Positions 20,701-33,149 are shown, counted from the stretch's first letter. The stretch: DNA of 64,000 nucleotides from Shewanella sp. 10N.286.48.A6 (GCF_002873135.1 NZ_MCVI01000021.1:139579-203578); one strand, 5' to 3'. Program-made: numbers and translations. Notes: generated from the sequence alone by a model not told the origin.

Positions 20701-22662
20701 TTATTTAGCTGGCGCATCAGTATCTGGTGTCGATTCTGATTTATCATCTGCTTTATCTGCGTCTGCAGCTTCAGAGTCAGCTTTAGTCTCTGTCGTGTTT
20801 GCAGGCGTGCCTTTATCTTTATCATCAATTGAGTCATCAGCATCCCAATCGGCTGGCTGACGAACTTCGCGACGATTCATTAAATCATCAATTTGATCGG
20901 CATCGATGGTTTCAAATTTCATTAACGCATCTTTCATGGCATGGAGGATATCCATGTTGTCATTTAAGTAAGTATGCGCACGATCGTAATTTGAATCAAT
21001 TAAGTGTTTTACTTCGGCATCGATGATACGGGCGGTATCGTCGGACATATGTTGGGTTTTACCCATACTGCGTCCTAGGAATACTTCGTTTTCATCTTCA
21101 GCATAAAGTACCGGGCCTAATTTTTCAGAGAAGCCCCACTGGGTCACCATGTTACGTGCAATTGACGTTGCATATTTAATGTCTTGTGAAGCACCTGTCG
21201 ATACGCGCTCTGTACCGTAGATCATCTCTTCCGCTAAACGTCCGCCGTAGGCAACTGAAATTTGGCTTTCAAGTTTACGGCGACTTTGACTAATTGCATC
21301 AGCTTCAGGTAAGAAGAAAGTCACACCTAATGCACGGCCACGTGGAATAATAGTAACCTTATGCACAGGATCATGCTCAGGCACTAAACAACCAACAATC
21401 GCATGACCTGCTTCATGGTATGCGGTCATTTCTTTTTCATCTTCAGACATCACCATAGTGCGGCGCTCAGCACCCATCATGATTTTGTCTTTAGCACTTT
21501 CAAACTCTTCCATGCTCACTACGCGGCGATTACCCCGAGCAGCAAATAGCGCAGCTTCATTCACCAAGTTTGCTAAATCAGCACCTGAGAACCCTGGGGT
21601 ACCACGAGCAATAACGCTGGCTTTGACACCATCTGCTAACGGTACTTTACGCATATGAACTTTTAAAATTTGTTCACGACCACGAACATCCGGTAAGCCA
21701 ACAACCACTTGACGGTCAAAACGACCTGGACGTAGCAATGCAGCATCCAACACATCTGGTCTGTTGGTCGCAGCAATAACAATAATACCTTCGTTACCTT
21801 CAAAACCATCCATTTCAACCAGCATTTGGTTCAAGGTTTGCTCACGCTCATCGTGACCGCCACCAACACCAGCGCCACGTTGGCGACCTACAGCATCAAT
21901 TTCATCGATAAAGATGATACATGGTGCAGACTTTTTAGCTTGCTCAAACATGTCACGTACACGTGATGCACCGACACCGACAAACATTTCAACAAAGTCA
22001 GAACCAGAAATAGTGAAAAACGGAACTTTAGCTTCACCAGCAATGGCTTTTGCAAGTAAGGTTTTACCCGTACCCGGTGGGCCAACTAAAAGAACACCGG
22101 TAGGAATGCGGCCACCAAGCTTTTGGAAACGGGTTGGCTCTTTTAGGTAATCAACCAATTCTTTTACGTCTTCTTTTGCTTCGTCACAACCTGCAACATC
22201 ACCAAAAGTGGTTTTAATTTGGTCTTCGCTCATCAATTTGGCTTTACTCTTACCAAATGACATCGCGCCTTTACCGCCACCGCCTTGCATTTGGCGCATG
22301 AAGAATATCCACACACCAATTAATAACAGCATCGGGAACCAAGAGATAAAGATTTGGGTTAGGAAGCCTGACTCTTCAGCTTCTTGGCCCTTCATTGAAA
22401 TCCCTTTACGATCAAGATCATTGATTAAATCTTGGTCATACATTGGCATGATTGTAGTGAACTTCTCTCCAGAGCGTCTTACTCCTTCAATGGTACGTTG
22501 ATCACTTTTAATTTCTACCGAATTGATATTGCCGTTTCGGACACTATCTAAGAATACGGAATAATCCATCTTCTGCGTTGACGAAGAAGAGGGGGAATAG
22601 CCCTGAAACACTGACATCAACACGACGGCGATGACAACCCAGAGAATTAAATTTTTTGCCAT
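20701..22662 (-). CDS. ftsH: ATP-dependent zinc metalloprotease FtsH
   Basis: FtsH is a hexameric inner-membrane AAA+ protease that degrades membrane proteins and regulators such as sigma32 and LpxC. It has two membrane segments (about 4-22 and 100-120), Walker A GPPGTGKT near 195, Walker [12 protein letters not shown], the SRH arginines and the zinc motif HEAGH near 420; the C-terminus is an acidic Asp/Glu/Lys tail. I set the start at ATG 22662 (MAKNLILW) by comparison with E. coli; a TTG at 22671 with AGAGG nine bases ahead would add three residues. It follows rlmE by about 50 bases, forming the heat-shock operon known from E. coli. Confidence 0.97.
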   Translation of the reverse strand: MAKNLILWVVIAVVLMSVFQGYSPSSSSTQKMDYSVFLDSVRNGNINSVEIKSDQRTIEGVRRSGEKFTTIMPMYDQDLINDLDRKGISMKGQEAEESGFLTQIFISWFPMLLLIGVWIFFMRQMQGGGGKGAMSFGKSKAKLMSEDQIKTTFGDVAGCDEAKEDVKELVDYLKEPTRFQKLGGRIPTGVLLVGPPGTGKTLLAKAIAGEAKVPFFTISGSDFVEMFVGVGASRVRDMFEQAKKSAPCIIFIDEIDAVGRQRGAGVGGGHDEREQTLNQMLVEMDGFEGNEGIIVIAATNRPDVLDAALLRPGRFDRQVVVGLPDVRGREQILKVHMRKVPLADGVKASVIARGTPGFSGADLANLVNEAALFAARGNRRVVSMEEFESAKDKIMMGAERRTMVMSEDEKEMTAYHEAGHAIVGCLVPEHDPVHKVTIIPRGRALGVTFFLPEADAISQSRRKLESQISVAYGGRLAEEMIYGTERVSTGASQDIKYATSIARNMVTQWGFSEKLGPVLYAEDENEVFLGRSMGKTQHMSDDTARIIDAEVKHLIDSNYDRAHTYLNDNMDILHAMKDALMKFETIDADQIDDLMNRREVRQPADWDADDSIDDKDKGTPANTTETKADSEAADADKADDKSESTPDTDAPAK

Positions 22663-22716
22663 GTCACTCAAATTGTTAGACCTCTTGAAGACCCACGATA
22701 ATTAATCGTTAGACTA

Positions 22717-23346
22717 CTATAACTTGTAACCAGTCGCCACTATATAAACTTCACGTGAACGTGGTCGTGATGAATCTGGTTTGCGTGTTTTCACTGTTGT
22801 AAAAGCTTGTCGCACTGCTTTCATATATTCATCAAAGCCTTCCCCCTGAAAAACTTTGACTGCAAAACTACCATTAGATGCCAAAACTTGATGGCACATA
22901 TCTAATGCTAATTCTACTAAATACATTGCCCTTGGTTGATCCACACCATCTGAACCACTCATATTAGGCGCCATATCTGATAGTACTACATCAACTTTAT
23001 CTTCACCAACGCGGTCAAGTAAAGCATCAAGTACTTTTTCTTCACGGAAATCGCCCTGTAAAAAGTCGACGCCCACGATGGGGTCCATAGGTAAAATATC
23101 ACATGCGACTAATTTACCTTTTTCTCCCACTAGTTTAACTGCAATTTGAGACCAACCGCCAGGCGCTGCGCCTAAGTCTACTACTGTCATACCAGGTTTA
23201 ATTAATTTGTCTTTTTGTTGGATTTCTTCCAACTTGAATGCAGCTCGAGAGCGTAAACCACGCTTTTGAGACAGTTTTACATAGTGATCATCAAAATGTT
23301 CTTGCATCCATCGGCTTGAACTTGCCGAGCGTTTCTTCGTTGCCAT
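22717..23346 (-). CDS. rlmE: 23S rRNA 2'-O-ribose methyltransferase RlmE
   Basis: RlmE (FtsJ/RrmJ) methylates U2552 of 23S rRNA in the 50S subunit using SAM. The 209-residue Rossmann-fold protein has the SAM motif [11 protein letters not shown] near 58-68, the catalytic Lys regions and DMAPNMSG near 125-132. It is co-oriented with ftsH, and a sigma32-like promoter at 23384-23410 drives the pair. It is divergent from yhbY. Confidence 0.96.
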   Translation of the reverse strand: MATKKRSASSSRWMQEHFDDHYVKLSQKRGLRSRAAFKLEEIQQKDKLIKPGMTVVDLGAAPGGWSQIAVKLVGEKGKLVACDILPMDPIVGVDFLQGDFREEKVLDALLDRVGEDKVDVVLSDMAPNMSGSDGVDQPRAMYLVELALDMCHQVLASNGSFAVKVFQGEGFDEYMKAVRQAFTTVKTRKPDSSRPRSREVYIVATGYKL

Positions 23347-23383
23347 TTAAATTCCGTAACGATTTGGAGTTACATCATGCTTA

Positions 23384-23410
23384 TATAAGGGTAGAATAGC
23401 CGTTTTTCAA
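23384..23410 (-). promoter_or_regulatory. Sigma32-like promoter of rlmE-ftsH
   Basis: On the minus strand TTGAAA (23410-23405) is followed after 13 bases by CCCTTATA (23391-23384), close to the heat-shock consensus CTTGAAA / CCCCATnT. The spacer equals that of the dnaK promoter in this window. It lies about 40 bases upstream of the rlmE start. Confidence 0.5.
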
Positions 23411-23436
23411 CAGTAACATTTAAAAAGTTGGTACAA

Positions 23437-23736
23437 ATGAACTTAACAACCAAACAAAAACAGCATTTAAAAGGCCTGGCGCATAATTTAAAGCCTGTAG
23501 TGCTGCTTGGTGCTAATGGTTTGACCGAAGGTGTACTGGCTGAAATTGATAGTGCACTCACTCATCATGAACTAATTAAAGTGAAAGTAGGCTCTTCTGA
23601 TAGAGAGCTTAAAAATGCTGTAGTTGACGCGATTATTCGCGAAACTCAATCTACCAAAGTACAGCTTATCGGTCACACCTTAGTTATTTTCCGTCAGTCT
23701 GCTGAAATGAAAATTGCCGTTCCAAAAGCAAAATAA
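23437..23736 (+). CDS. yhbY: Ribosome assembly RNA-binding protein YhbY
   Basis: YhbY is a one-domain CRM RNA-binding protein associated with pre-50S particles. The 99-residue protein starts MNLTTKQKQHLKGLAH and carries GANGLTEGV, equivalent to the GxxG loop, and IKVKVG. I chose the ATG at 23437 rather than an upstream in-frame TTG at 23428 because this start matches the E. coli N-terminus. It is divergent from rlmE and convergent with greA, sharing the terminator at 23803-23832. Confidence 0.93.
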   Translation: MNLTTKQKQHLKGLAHNLKPVVLLGANGLTEGVLAEIDSALTHHELIKVKVGSSDRELKNAVVDAIIRETQSTKVQLIGHTLVIFRQSAEMKIAVPKAK

Positions 23737-23802
23737 TTTCGTCAAACATCTGGGTTACTTAATATTAGTCGATTGTTGATTAACTGGTATTGAATATGAC
23801 CT

Positions 23803-23832
23803 AAAAAAACCACTGCCATGCAGTGGTTTTTT
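23803..23832. terminator. Bidirectional terminator between yhbY and greA
   Basis: AAACCACTG and CAGTGGTTT arms around a short loop with A-runs on one side and T-runs on the other, between two convergent genes. Confidence 0.92.
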
Positions 23833-23868
23833 TATCGCTATAGCAAACCAGTCTTAAGTCGTAACTTA

Positions 23869-24345
23869 TTAAACGTATTCTACAGCGATAATTTCATATT
23901 CTGCGGTGCCACCAGGTGTGGTAATGGCAACTTCATCATCAAGGTTCTTACCAATTAATCCCCGCGCTATCGGTGAATTCACTGAAATAAGATTTTCTTT
24001 AATGTTTGCTTCATCATCACCGACGATACGGTAAGTTGACTCTGCATCGGTATCAACATTGACAATGGTCACTGTTGTGCCAAAAATCACTCGGCCATTG
24101 TTTGGCATTGATGTCACATCAATGATTTGTGCATTTGATAACTTGCCTTCAATATCACGAATACGTGCTTCACAAATACCTTGTTCTTCACGGGCTGCAT
24201 GATATTCAGCATTTTCTTTCAAGTCGCCTAATTCACGTGCAGAAGCAATAGCTTCAGTAATGCTTGGACGACGCACAAATTTTAATTCATCTAATTCTTT
24301 ACGCAGCTGTTCAGCTCCGATGATCGTCATAGGGACGGTATTCAT
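23869..24345 (-). CDS. greA: Transcription elongation factor GreA
   Basis: GreA rescues backtracked RNA polymerase by stimulating transcript cleavage. The 158-residue protein has the N-terminal coiled coil with the tip acidic pair in the [16 protein letters not shown] block (about residues 41-56) and the C-terminal FKBP-like domain with [13 protein letters not shown]. It lies immediately downstream of carB in transcription order, but the carB terminator at 24565-24594 and a 277-base gap suggest its own promoter. Confidence 0.97.
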   Translation of the reverse strand: MNTVPMTIIGAEQLRKELDELKFVRRPSITEAIASARELGDLKENAEYHAAREEQGICEARIRDIEGKLSNAQIIDVTSMPNNGRVIFGTTVTIVNVDTDAESTYRIVGDDEANIKENLISVNSPIARGLIGKNLDDEVAITTPGGTAEYEIIAVEYV

Positions 24346-24564
24346 AATGTCTTATGTCTCCTTTAAAAACAAAAGCACCCCGTGTCGACACGCATATCAA
24401 CACAGTAAAATCTATATTATTAAACGTCGAGTCGTCATGCTCACATTCACTTATAGCGACATGTGGCAACAAAACAGTCTCGCGCGCTGAAGGGCTAGCA
24501 AATGATGATAGCTAAGCTTACATAAGCTTGCGAGTAGTTACTAGTGAGTGTCAAAAAATAGTAA

Positions 24565-24594
24565 TAAAAAAGGCTGCATGACTGCAGCCTTTTT
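24565..24594 (-). terminator. Intrinsic terminator of carAB
   Basis: GGCTGCA and TGCAGCC arms around TGAC, T-run on the transcript, 29 bases past the carB stop. Confidence 0.92.
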
Positions 24595-24622
24595 AACCGA
24601 ATCGACGTTAAATTAAATATTA

Positions 24623-27600
24623 TTAACTTTTAGCGATTCGTTCATGCAATTCTTGTACTGAATTGACGTTATTACGGTCATCTGCTGAATGGGCCATACA
24701 GGTAGCAAATGCAGCATTCAATGTTGTGGTGTAGTTCACTTTATAACGCAGTGCACCACGACGAATTTGACGAGAATCTTCAATCGCTTGACGCCCCTCA
24801 GTGGTATTAATGATGTAAGTGTATTCACCATTTTTAATACGGTCGAGAATATGTGGACGGCCTTCATGTACCTTGTTAACTAGGCGCGGATTAATACCGG
24901 CTTCACCTAGAATAACTGCAGTGCCATGAGTTGCATCAATTTGATAACCTAGCTCAATCAGTTCAGCTGCAAGTTCAGCCACACGCGCTTTATCACTGTT
25001 ACGCACAGAAATTAATGCACGGCCAGACTTAGGTACTTCAGCTGTGGCACCAAGCTGGGCTTTAGCATAAGCTTCAGCAAAGGTTTCACCCACACCCATT
25101 ACTTCACCTGTAGAGCGCATTTCAGGGCCAAGCATTGGGTCAACACCTGGGAACTTGTTAAACGGCAATACCACTTCTTTTACTGAGAAGTATGGTGGGA
25201 TCACTTCTTTAGTGAAGTTCTGCGATGCTAAGCTTTGACCAGCCATTACACGTGCAGCAATCTTCGCTAGCGGGATACCGGTTGCTTTAGAGACAAATGG
25301 CACTGTACGCGCAGCACGTGGATTGACTTCAATCATGTAGATTTCGTCATCTTTAACCGCAAACTGAACGTTCATCAAACCAATTACGCCCAGCTCCATG
25401 GCTAATTTAGCCACTTGCTCACGCATACGGTTTTGAACATCTTCGCTTAAGCTGTATGGCGGCAACGAACAACCTGAGTCACCTGAGTGAACCCCCGCTT
25501 GTTCAATGTGCTCCATGATAGAACCCACAACCACGATTTCGCCGTCACAAACTGCATCGATATCGATTTCAATGGCATTATCGAGGAAACGGTCAAGCAA
25601 TACTGGTGATGAGTTAGATACGCTTACTGCTTCATTGAAGTAGCGACGTAAGTCTTGCTCGTCATAAACGATTTCCATTGCGCGTCCACCTAATACATAA
25701 GATGGACGAACCACTAACGGGTAACCGATACGGGCAGCAGAAAGTACCGCACCTTCAACCGTTGTTACGGTATCGTTTTCAGGTTGCTTCATTTCAAGAC
25801 GTTGAATCGCTTGCTGGAAACGCTCACGGTCTTCAGCGCGGTCAATGGCATCGGGGCTTGTACCAATAATCGGTACACCTGCCGCTTCTAGTTCACGTGC
25901 CAGTTTTAGCGGTGTTTGACCACCGTACTGTACGATAACGCCTTTTGGCTTCTCAATACGAACGATTTCAAGCACATCTTCAAAGGTCACTGGCTCAAAG
26001 TACAAGCGATCTGAGGTGTCATAATCGGTCGAAACTGTCTCAGGGTTACAGTTAACCATAATGGTCTCGTAACCGTCTTCACGCAATGCTAATGCCGCAT
26101 GAACACAACAGTAATCAAACTCAATACCTTGACCAATACGGTTAGGGCCGCCACCAAGAATCATGATTTTTTCACGGGTTGATGGCGCGGCTTCACATTC
26201 TTCTTCGTAAGTTGAGTACATGTAAGCAGTGTCTGTGGCAAATTCTGCCGCACAGGTATCGACACGCTTATACACTGGGTGCATATCAAAGCGGTCACGA
26301 ATTTTACGCACTTCGCTATCACTGACACCTAAGATGTGTGCTAAACGTGCATCAGAGAAACCTTTACGCTTAAGTTGCAGTAAGAAGGCTTCGTTAAGAC
26401 CTGACATCCCCACTTCAGCCACTTTAGCTTCTTGGGCGATAAGATCTTCAATTTGGACTAAGAACCAATGATCAACATTAGTTAGCTTGAAGATATCATC
26501 ACGACTTAGACCAGCGCGGAAGGCATCAGCAATGTACCAAATACGGTCACAACCAGGCTCTTTTAACTCATGACGAATTGTTTGCATTGCTTCAGGCGAT
26601 GCAAGGTCAACAATCGGGTCAAAACCGTTACGGTTAACTTCAAGTCCACGTAATGCTTTTTGTAATGACTCTTGGAAAGTACGGCCAATGGCCATGACTT
26701 CACCCACTGACTTCATTTGCGTCGTCAAACGGTCATTAGCGCCAGCAAATTTTTCAAAGTTAAAGCGCGGCACTTTAGTCACAACGTAATCAATTGCAGG
26801 CTCGAATGATGCTGGGGTACGACCACCAGTAATATCATTCATTAGCTCATCTAAGGTGAAACCTACCGCTAATTTCGCGGCGATTTTAGCAATCGGGAAA
26901 CCGGTTGCTTTAGAAGCTAACGCAGAAGAGCGAGAAACACGCGGGTTCATTTCAATAATGACCATACGGCCAGTGTTTGGACAAATACCAAACTGAACGT
27001 TTGAACCACCGGTTTCAACACCAATTTCACGCAGTACCGCTAAAGAAGCGTTACGCATTAATTGGTATTCTTTATCGGTCAGTGTTTGCGCTGGTGCAAC
27101 AGTGATTGAATCACCGGTATGCACGCCCATGGCATCGAAGTTTTCAATGGCACACACAATGATGCAGTTATCATTGCGGTCACGAACCACTTCCATTTCG
27201 TACTCTTTCCAACCGATTAGTGACTCATCGATTAGCAGCTCGCTAGTTGGCGATAACTCAAGGCCTTGAGAACAAATGTCTTCAAACTCTTCTTTGTTAT
27301 ACGCAATACCACCGCCACTGCCACCCATGGTGAAAGATGGACGAATAATACACGGAAAGCCAACTTGGTCTAAAACACCGTAAGCTTCTTCCATTGTATG
27401 GGCAATACCAGCACGAGGACAGTCAAGTCCAATTGACTTCATTGCTGTATCAAAACGACTACGGTCTTCAGCTTTATCAATTGCGTCAGCTGTCGCGCCA
27501 ATCATTTCAACGTTAAACTCTTCTAGTACACCTTCAGCTTCTAGCTGCAGTGCACAGTTAAGTGCGGTTTGGCCACCCATAGTTGGCAAAATCGCATCAG

Positions 27601-27847
27601 GTTTTTCTTTAGCGATAATGTTACGCACAACTTCCCAGTGAATTGGCTCGATGTATGTCGCATCAGCCATTTCTGGATCAGTCATAATGGTTGCAGGGTT
27701 AGAGTTAACTAAGATAACTCGATAACCTTCTTCACGCAGCGCTTTACACGCTTGTGCGCCAGAATAGTCAAATTCACAGGCTTGACCAATCACAATTGGG
27801 CCAGCGCCTAGGATCAGAATACTTTTAATATCAGTACGTTTTGGCAT
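24623..27847 (-). CDS. carB: Carbamoyl-phosphate synthase large subunit
   Basis: CarB makes carbamoyl phosphate from bicarbonate, ATP and ammonia channelled from CarA, feeding pyrimidine and arginine synthesis. The 1074-residue protein is a tandem duplication of two ATP-grasp halves: the first begins [21 protein letters not shown], the second, near residue 560, begins [22 protein letters not shown]-terminal MGS-like allosteric domain covers about 940-1074. The length equals E. coli CarB (1073). It starts 27 bases after carA. Confidence 0.99.
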   Translation of the reverse strand: MPKRTDIKSILILGAGPIVIGQACEFDYSGAQACKALREEGYRVILVNSNPATIMTDPEMADATYIEPIHWEVVRNIIAKEKPDAILPTMGGQTALNCALQLEAEGVLEEFNVEMIGATADAIDKAEDRSRFDTAMKSIGLDCPRAGIAHTMEEAYGVLDQVGFPCIIRPSFTMGGSGGGIAYNKEEFEDICSQGLELSPTSELLIDESLIGWKEYEMEVVRDRNDNCIIVCAIENFDAMGVHTGDSITVAPAQTLTDKEYQLMRNASLAVLREIGVETGGSNVQFGICPNTGRMVIIEMNPRVSRSSALASKATGFPIAKIAAKLAVGFTLDELMNDITGGRTPASFEPAIDYVVTKVPRFNFEKFAGANDRLTTQMKSVGEVMAIGRTFQESLQKALRGLEVNRNGFDPIVDLASPEAMQTIRHELKEPGCDRIWYIADAFRAGLSRDDIFKLTNVDHWFLVQIEDLIAQEAKVAEVGMSGLNEAFLLQLKRKGFSDARLAHILGVSDSEVRKIRDRFDMHPVYKRVDTCAAEFATDTAYMYSTYEEECEAAPSTREKIMILGGGPNRIGQGIEFDYCCVHAALALREDGYETIMVNCNPETVSTDYDTSDRLYFEPVTFEDVLEIVRIEKPKGVIVQYGGQTPLKLARELEAAGVPIIGTSPDAIDRAEDRERFQQAIQRLEMKQPENDTVTTVEGAVLSAARIGYPLVVRPSYVLGGRAMEIVYDEQDLRRYFNEAVSVSNSSPVLLDRFLDNAIEIDIDAVCDGEIVVVGSIMEHIEQAGVHSGDSGCSLPPYSLSEDVQNRMREQVAKLAMELGVIGLMNVQFAVKDDEIYMIEVNPRAARTVPFVSKATGIPLAKIAARVMAGQSLASQNFTKEVIPPYFSVKEVVLPFNKFPGVDPMLGPEMRSTGEVMGVGETFAEAYAKAQLGATAEVPKSGRALISVRNSDKARVAELAAELIELGYQIDATHGTAVILGEAGINPRLVNKVHEGRPHILDRIKNGEYTYIINTTEGRQAIEDSRQIRRGALRYKVNYTTTLNAAFATCMAHSADDRNNVNSVQELHERIAKS

Positions 27848-27874
27848 TGCTTATCTATTCTCCGAATGACCTAA

Positions 27875-29020
27875 CTATTTAGCGTTTTGACGATATTGTT
27901 CAATCAACTCAATAAAGTGATCAAACAGTGGTGACGCATCGGTCGGTCCAGGGCTTGCTTCTGGGTGACCTTGGAAACTAAACGCTGGTTTATCAGTAAG
28001 GTGAATACCTTGCAAAGACCCATCAAATAACGATTTGTGAGTCACTTTGATGTTTGCAGGCAACGTCGCTTCATCAGCAGCAAAACCGTGGTTTTGACTG
28101 GTGATCATCACATTACCTTTTTCAATATTACTTACCGGGTGGTTAGCGCCATGATGACCAAACTTCATTTTCAAAGTTTTTGCCCCAGATGCTAATGCAA
28201 GTAATTGGTGACCAAGACAAATACCAAATACTGGGATTTCAGTTTTTAAAATTTCTTGGATAGCCGTAATCGCATAATCACATGGCTCTGGGTCGCCAGG
28301 GCCATTTGATAGGAAAATCCCATCAGGATTCATTGCTAATACTTCAGCTGCCGGTGTTTGTGCAGGGACAACTGTAACATCACAACCGCGGTCAACTAGC
28401 ATGCGTAAAATATTGCGCTTGATACCATAATCAAAAGCAACAATTTTAAACTTAAGCTCTGACGCTGGAGTTTCGTCCGGTAAACCACCCACTAAGCGCC
28501 AAGTGCCTTTGCGCCATTGGTAGGTCGACTCTGTGGTCACTTCTTTAGCCAAATCCATGCCTTTCAAACCAGGGAATGCTTTGGCTGCTGCTAATGCTTT
28601 AGCTTCATCGATATCGCCGACCATAATACAACCGGCTTGGGCACCCTTTTCACGTAAAATACGAGTTAATTTACGGGTATCGATATCAGCGATACCAACA
28701 ACATTATTCGCTTTTAAATAATCGCTTAAGGATTGTTGATTACGGAAGTTGCTAGCTAATAGAGGGAGATCTCGGATGATTAGACCACAGGCATGAACTG
28801 AATCAGATTCGGTATCTTCATCGTTTGTTCCGGTGTTACCAATGTGCGGGTAAGTCAAAGTGACAATCTGGCGAGAATATGACGGATCCGTTAAAATCTC
28901 TTGATAACCTGTCATTGAAGTATTAAATACAACTTCACCAACAGTTAGTCCATCGGCACCAATTGCTGTGCCAGAGAATACGGTTCCATCTTCGAGTACA
29001 AGTAAGGCAGACTGTGTCAA
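27875..29020 (-). CDS. carA: Carbamoyl-phosphate synthase small subunit
   Basis: CarA is the glutamine amidotransferase subunit that releases ammonia for CarB. The class I GATase domain in the second half has GICLGHQ with the nucleophilic Cys near 268 and the HPEASPGP His/Glu pair. The start is best placed at TTG 29020: GGAGG lies five bases before it, and the product then begins [13 protein letters not shown] like E. coli CarA. An upstream in-frame TTG at 29032 would overlap that ribosome binding site. The product is 381 residues. Confidence 0.97.
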   Translation of the reverse strand: MTQSALLVLEDGTVFSGTAIGADGLTVGEVVFNTSMTGYQEILTDPSYSRQIVTLTYPHIGNTGTNDEDTESDSVHACGLIIRDLPLLASNFRNQQSLSDYLKANNVVGIADIDTRKLTRILREKGAQAGCIMVGDIDEAKALAAAKAFPGLKGMDLAKEVTTESTYQWRKGTWRLVGGLPDETPASELKFKIVAFDYGIKRNILRMLVDRGCDVTVVPAQTPAAEVLAMNPDGIFLSNGPGDPEPCDYAITAIQEILKTEIPVFGICLGHQLLALASGAKTLKMKFGHHGANHPVSNIEKGNVMITSQNHGFAADEATLPANIKVTHKSLFDGSLQGIHLTDKPAFSFQGHPEASPGPTDASPLFDHFIELIEQYRQNAK

Positions 29021-29058
29021 CGTGACCTCCAAAAATAAGAGTCAAACCACTGAAATTA

Positions 29059-29105
29059 TTGAATTTTAATTTCTACAGATTTACAAAATTACGAAAATTT
29101 GGCAA
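29059..29105 (-). promoter_or_regulatory. Candidate carAB promoter with ArgR-like half site
   Basis: On the minus strand TTGCCA (29105-29100) and TAAATC (29083-29078) are 16 bases apart. Immediately downstream, 29059-29074 reads TTGAATTTTAATTTC on the plus strand, which resembles the ARG box core TGAATTTTAATTCA with end mismatches. Arginine repression of carAB is established in enterics; here it is inferred from this weak match. Confidence 0.3.
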
Positions 29106-29180
29106 ATTCCAGCGATTCTATATGAATTATGTGTAAGCGTCTATGCTTGAGTTATGTTTTTTTGGGAACAATATTTTCCC

Positions 29181-29209
29181 AAAAAAAAACCACCAACGGT
29201 GGTTTTTTT
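29181..29209 (-). terminator. Intrinsic terminator of dapB
   Basis: ACCACC and GGTGGT arms around a three-base loop with nine T residues following on the transcript, six bases past the dapB stop. A second hairpin (GGGAA..TTCCC, 29164-29180) abuts it on the downstream side. Confidence 0.9.
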
Positions 29210-29214
29210 AAATA

Positions 29215-30027
<813 letters not shown>

Positions 30028-30047
30028 CTACTTTCTCCCAGTGATAC

Positions 30048-30077
30048 AAAAACGCCTAAGTTAACTTAGGCGTTTTT
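30048..30077 (-). terminator. Intrinsic terminator of fklB
   Basis: AACGCCTAAG and CTTAGGCGTT arms around TTAA with five T residues following on the transcript, directly after the fklB stop codon. Confidence 0.93.
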
Positions 30078-30079
30078 CA

Positions 30080-30694
30080 TTAAACGATTTCTAACAATTC
30101 GACTTCAAATACCAACGCCGAGAATGGCGGGATTGAAGCGCCAGCACCACGTTCGCCGTAAGCTAAGTGTTGTGGAACGAATAATTTAAGCTTAGTGCCA
30201 ACAGGCATTAACTGAAGTGCTTCAGTCCAACCAGCGATAACACCAGAAACTGGGAATTCAGCAGGCTCGCCACGAGCTACAGAGCTATCGAATACTTCAC
30301 CGTTGATGAAAGTACCGTGGTAATGTGCACGAATAGTTGATTCAAGCGTTGGCTTTTCGCCTTCACCTTGAGTGATAACTTCGTATTGAAGTCCTGACTC
30401 AGTAACAATAATGTCTTCACGCTTAGCATTTTCAGCTAGGAATGTTTCACCTTCAGCAGATGCTGCAGCAGCAGCTTCTTCTTGAACAGCTTGTAAACGA
30501 CGGCTGATTTCAGTGAAAGCAACTTGTAAGTCTTCCATAGCTACAGCACTTTCTTTACCAGCGAATGCATCAGCTAGACCAGCTTGTACAGCAGGGATAT
30601 CGATGCCTTCGAAAGGGTTAGCAGCTAATTGCTCACCCATTTGACGACCTACACCGTAACTTGCTTGCTGTTCCATTGTGTTGAACTCTGACAT
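30080..30694 (-). CDS. fklB: FKBP-type peptidyl-prolyl isomerase (FklB type)
   Basis: The 204-residue protein has an N-terminal helical dimerisation domain (about 1-95) and a C-terminal FKBP domain (about 105-204) with HYHGTFINGEVFDSS, GVIAGWTEALQLMPVG and YGERGAGASIPPFSALVFEVELL. It begins MSEFNTMEQQASYGVG without a signal peptide, which matches the E. coli FklB layout and argues against periplasmic FkpA. It should catalyse proline isomerisation and act as a chaperone. Confidence 0.92.
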   Translation of the reverse strand: MSEFNTMEQQASYGVGRQMGEQLAANPFEGIDIPAVQAGLADAFAGKESAVAMEDLQVAFTEISRRLQAVQEEAAAAASAEGETFLAENAKREDIIVTESGLQYEVITQGEGEKPTLESTIRAHYHGTFINGEVFDSSVARGEPAEFPVSGVIAGWTEALQLMPVGTKLKLFVPQHLAYGERGAGASIPPFSALVFEVELLEIV

Positions 30695-30801
30695 ATCGTA
30701 TTTACTCTTAATTCATCGGTTAAAATTTGCGGGGCAGTTTACCACACTTTCGTTGCTGATGGGTGCTAATCTACCTCGATTATGACTATTTTTCAGTAGC
30801 C

Positions 30802-31593
30802 TTAATGACACTTGGCAAGCGTCTTCTTTAGAGCTGCTTGATACACTGGTGTCACTTTAGCTTGAAGGGCTTTTAAATCGGCAATACGTGTCGAATGAGA
30901 TGGATGGGTTGAAAATAGCTCAGGGCCTTGTTCACCACCGGCTTTGGCCATATTTTGCCAAAGCGTAACGCTTTTAGCAGGATTAAAACCCGCTTTAGCC
31001 ATTAACTCTAAACCAAGCTCATCGGATTCACTTTCTTGATCGCGGCCAAAGGGTAATAAAATACCGACTTGCGCACCTAAGCCTAAGCCCGCCATATAAA
31101 GATCTTTATTGGCCACGCCGCCAACACCTAGGGCTATATCAGCCATTTGCATACCTGCATTGGTCATTTGTGAACGCGAAACTTGCTCATTACCATGCCT
31201 TGCTAGCACATGGGCTACTTCATGACCTATTACTGTCGCTAACTGGTCTTGATCGCTCGCCACCTTAAGTAATCCTGTGTACACGCCAATATGTCCACCA
31301 GGCAGTGCAAAAGCATTTATCTGATCTGAATCAAATAACACAACTTCCCAGTTTAAGCTTTGATCAGGTAATACTGCAGTAATGCGATTGGCAACACAGT
31401 TCACATAGGCGGTTTGCTGTTTATCGGTACTGATTTTTTCCGTTTTTTTCATCGCATCGAATGATTGCGCCCCCATTTGCGACATTTGAGACTCATCAAA
31501 TAACAGCATTTGGCTGCGGCCAGTTGGGGATTTGTGGGTTGCGCAACCTGAGATAATAATGGTGGCAAATAGCCCCCAAAAAACGGCTTTCAT
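30802..31593 (-). CDS. M48-family metallopeptidase lipoprotein
   Basis: The protein has a lipoprotein signal peptide ending IISGC and an M48 zinc protease domain with IGHEVAHVLARHG (HExxH) and a downstream ESDELG that supplies the third zinc ligand. It resembles the LoiP/YcaL group of envelope quality-control proteases. I placed the start at ATG 31593 (MKAVFWGLF), with AAGGA eight bases upstream, giving 263 residues; a start at 31656 would add 21 residues that disrupt the signal peptide. It is a single-gene unit downstream of the DEAD-box helicase. Confidence 0.88.
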   Translation of the reverse strand: MKAVFWGLFATIIISGCATHKSPTGRSQMLLFDESQMSQMGAQSFDAMKKTEKISTDKQQTAYVNCVANRITAVLPDQSLNWEVVLFDSDQINAFALPGGHIGVYTGLLKVASDQDQLATVIGHEVAHVLARHGNEQVSRSQMTNAGMQMADIALGVGGVANKDLYMAGLGLGAQVGILLPFGRDQESESDELGLELMAKAGFNPAKSVTLWQNMAKAGGEQGPELFSTHPSHSTRIADLKALQAKVTPVYQAALKKTLAKCH

Positions 31594-31743
31594 AATAATT
31601 ATCCTTTTATTATTTTGTGAGCGTTGGCAATAGTTCATCATATATTTAGTACTCAATAGATTGATTACAAATGAACCTATTGCGCGCTATTGTAAGTCAT
31701 TTTTAGCTCAGCAATCACTAAAAACAGCAGCTTACCTTGGTGT

Positions 31744-32967
31744 TTATTTACCTTTAAAGTCCTTAATACTGCGCTTTTTCTGACTGCGGCGATTTGCTTG
31801 CTTATCTTTTTTTGGCCGTTGACTGTTACCCGAACTCGGTTTATCCGTCACCGGGAAATCTGCTAAGGCGAGAGTTGGCAGCGCGCGCTCAGTTAAGGTT
31901 CTGATAGCTTGTAGTGCATCAGATTCACCATGACACACTAACGATAGCGCCAAACCATTAGCACCCGCCCTTGCCGTGCGGCCAATGCGGTGCACATACA
32001 CTGCTGCGCTTGCGGGTAAATCCACATTAATAATCACAGGTAATGCATCAATGTCTATACCGCGGGCTAACACATCAGTTGCCACTAATACGGTTAACGC
32101 CTTTGATTTGAAGTCCTTTAAGGTTTTAGTGCGTATCGCTTGCTCTTTATCGCCATGCAATGCTGCCGCATTAACTCCAGCTTTTACCAGCTTTTTGGTT
32201 AGTGCATCTGCGCTATCTTTAGTATTGCTAAACACCAACACTTGCTGCCATTGATGCTGCTTTATTAGCGCAATCAGTGCTTGTGCTTTACTGCCTTTAT
32301 TGACCAAATAAAGCTGCTCTTCAATGTGATCTACCACTGAATTGGCTTTATCAGCTTCAATACGGATCAGATCATGTTTCAAAATCACACTAACTTGTTT
32401 AGCTACTGTGTCATCTATGGTGGCTGAAAATAATAGTGTCTGCTTATTTACCGGCGTTTGCTGTACTATGGTTTTAATGTCTGCCCAAAAGCCCATATCT
32501 AGTAACCGGTCTGCTTCATCAAGTACTAACAACTTCAGCGCTGATAAAGACACATGTTCCAGCTTTATAAACTGCACTAACCTTGATGGGGTGGCGATGA
32601 TAATCTGCGGCGGTCTCTTCAAATCAGCGACTTGGGCTTCAACATCAATGCCGCCACATAAAAGCTGCACCTTTATGCCTAAAGGCTTCGCAACCTGATT
32701 AAGCGTTTGATAAACCTGATTAGCCAGCTCACGAGTCGGCGCAATTACTAGCGCTTGAACAGGGTCAGCTTTATCTAGATCAATAGCTTGCAGCATAGGC
32801 AAACCAAAGGCGTAAGTTTTACCGCTCCCTGTTTGTGCTAAAGCCAATACATCTTTACCTGATAACACAGCAGGAATGGCCAGCGCTTGAATTTTAGTGG
32901 CCGCTGTTAATTGCTTAGGTAAAGCTGAGATAAGGCTTGGATTGAGGTTTAACTGTAAAAAAGACAT
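31744..32967 (-). CDS. DEAD-box ATP-dependent RNA helicase (RhlE-like)
   Basis: The protein contains the Q motif (ATKIQALAIPAVL), Walker A AQTGSGKT near residues 46-53, PTRELA, GG, TPSRL, DEAD (VLDEADRLLDMGF), SAT and HRIGRTARAG. A short basic tail (about 365-407) is typical of RhlE/RNA-dependent helicases. I chose ATG 32967 (MSFLQLNLNP), because the eight residues before it look non-coding. It should remodel RNA or ribonucleoprotein; the subfamily is inferred. Confidence 0.92.
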   Translation of the reverse strand: MSFLQLNLNPSLISALPKQLTAATKIQALAIPAVLSGKDVLALAQTGSGKTYAFGLPMLQAIDLDKADPVQALVIAPTRELANQVYQTLNQVAKPLGIKVQLLCGGIDVEAQVADLKRPPQIIIATPSRLVQFIKLEHVSLSALKLLVLDEADRLLDMGFWADIKTIVQQTPVNKQTLLFSATIDDTVAKQVSVILKHDLIRIEADKANSVVDHIEEQLYLVNKGSKAQALIALIKQHQWQQVLVFSNTKDSADALTKKLVKAGVNAAALHGDKEQAIRTKTLKDFKSKALTVLVATDVLARGIDIDALPVIINVDLPASAAVYVHRIGRTARAGANGLALSLVCHGESDALQAIRTLTERALPTLALADFPVTDKPSSGNSQRPKKDKQANRRSQKKRSIKDFKGK

Positions 32968-33077
32968 CGAAATAGTGATCCAAAGAAGCAATGAGATGCA
33001 GTCTACCGCACACTGACGTCATTGTCTTAAGCTGTGTTTGTTTAATAGCCTGCAAAGTGCTTTAAAAACTTGCCAAT

Positions 33078-33113
33078 AAAAAAGGCTAATTACTTTGCAG
33101 TAATTAACCTTTT
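33078..33113 (-). terminator. Intrinsic terminator of dnaKJ
   Basis: A long stem pairing GGCTAATTACT with AGTAATTAACC (one mismatch) around TTGC, T-run on the transcript, about 40 bases beyond the dnaJ stop. Confidence 0.88.
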
Positions 33114-33149
33114 AATCGACTCGCTAATAGCTAAATTTAATAAATAAAT

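Noticed and set aside
29157..29188. Second terminator next to the dapB terminator
   Set aside because: The GGGAA/TTCCC stem is followed by A rather than T on both strands, so it is not an intrinsic terminator.
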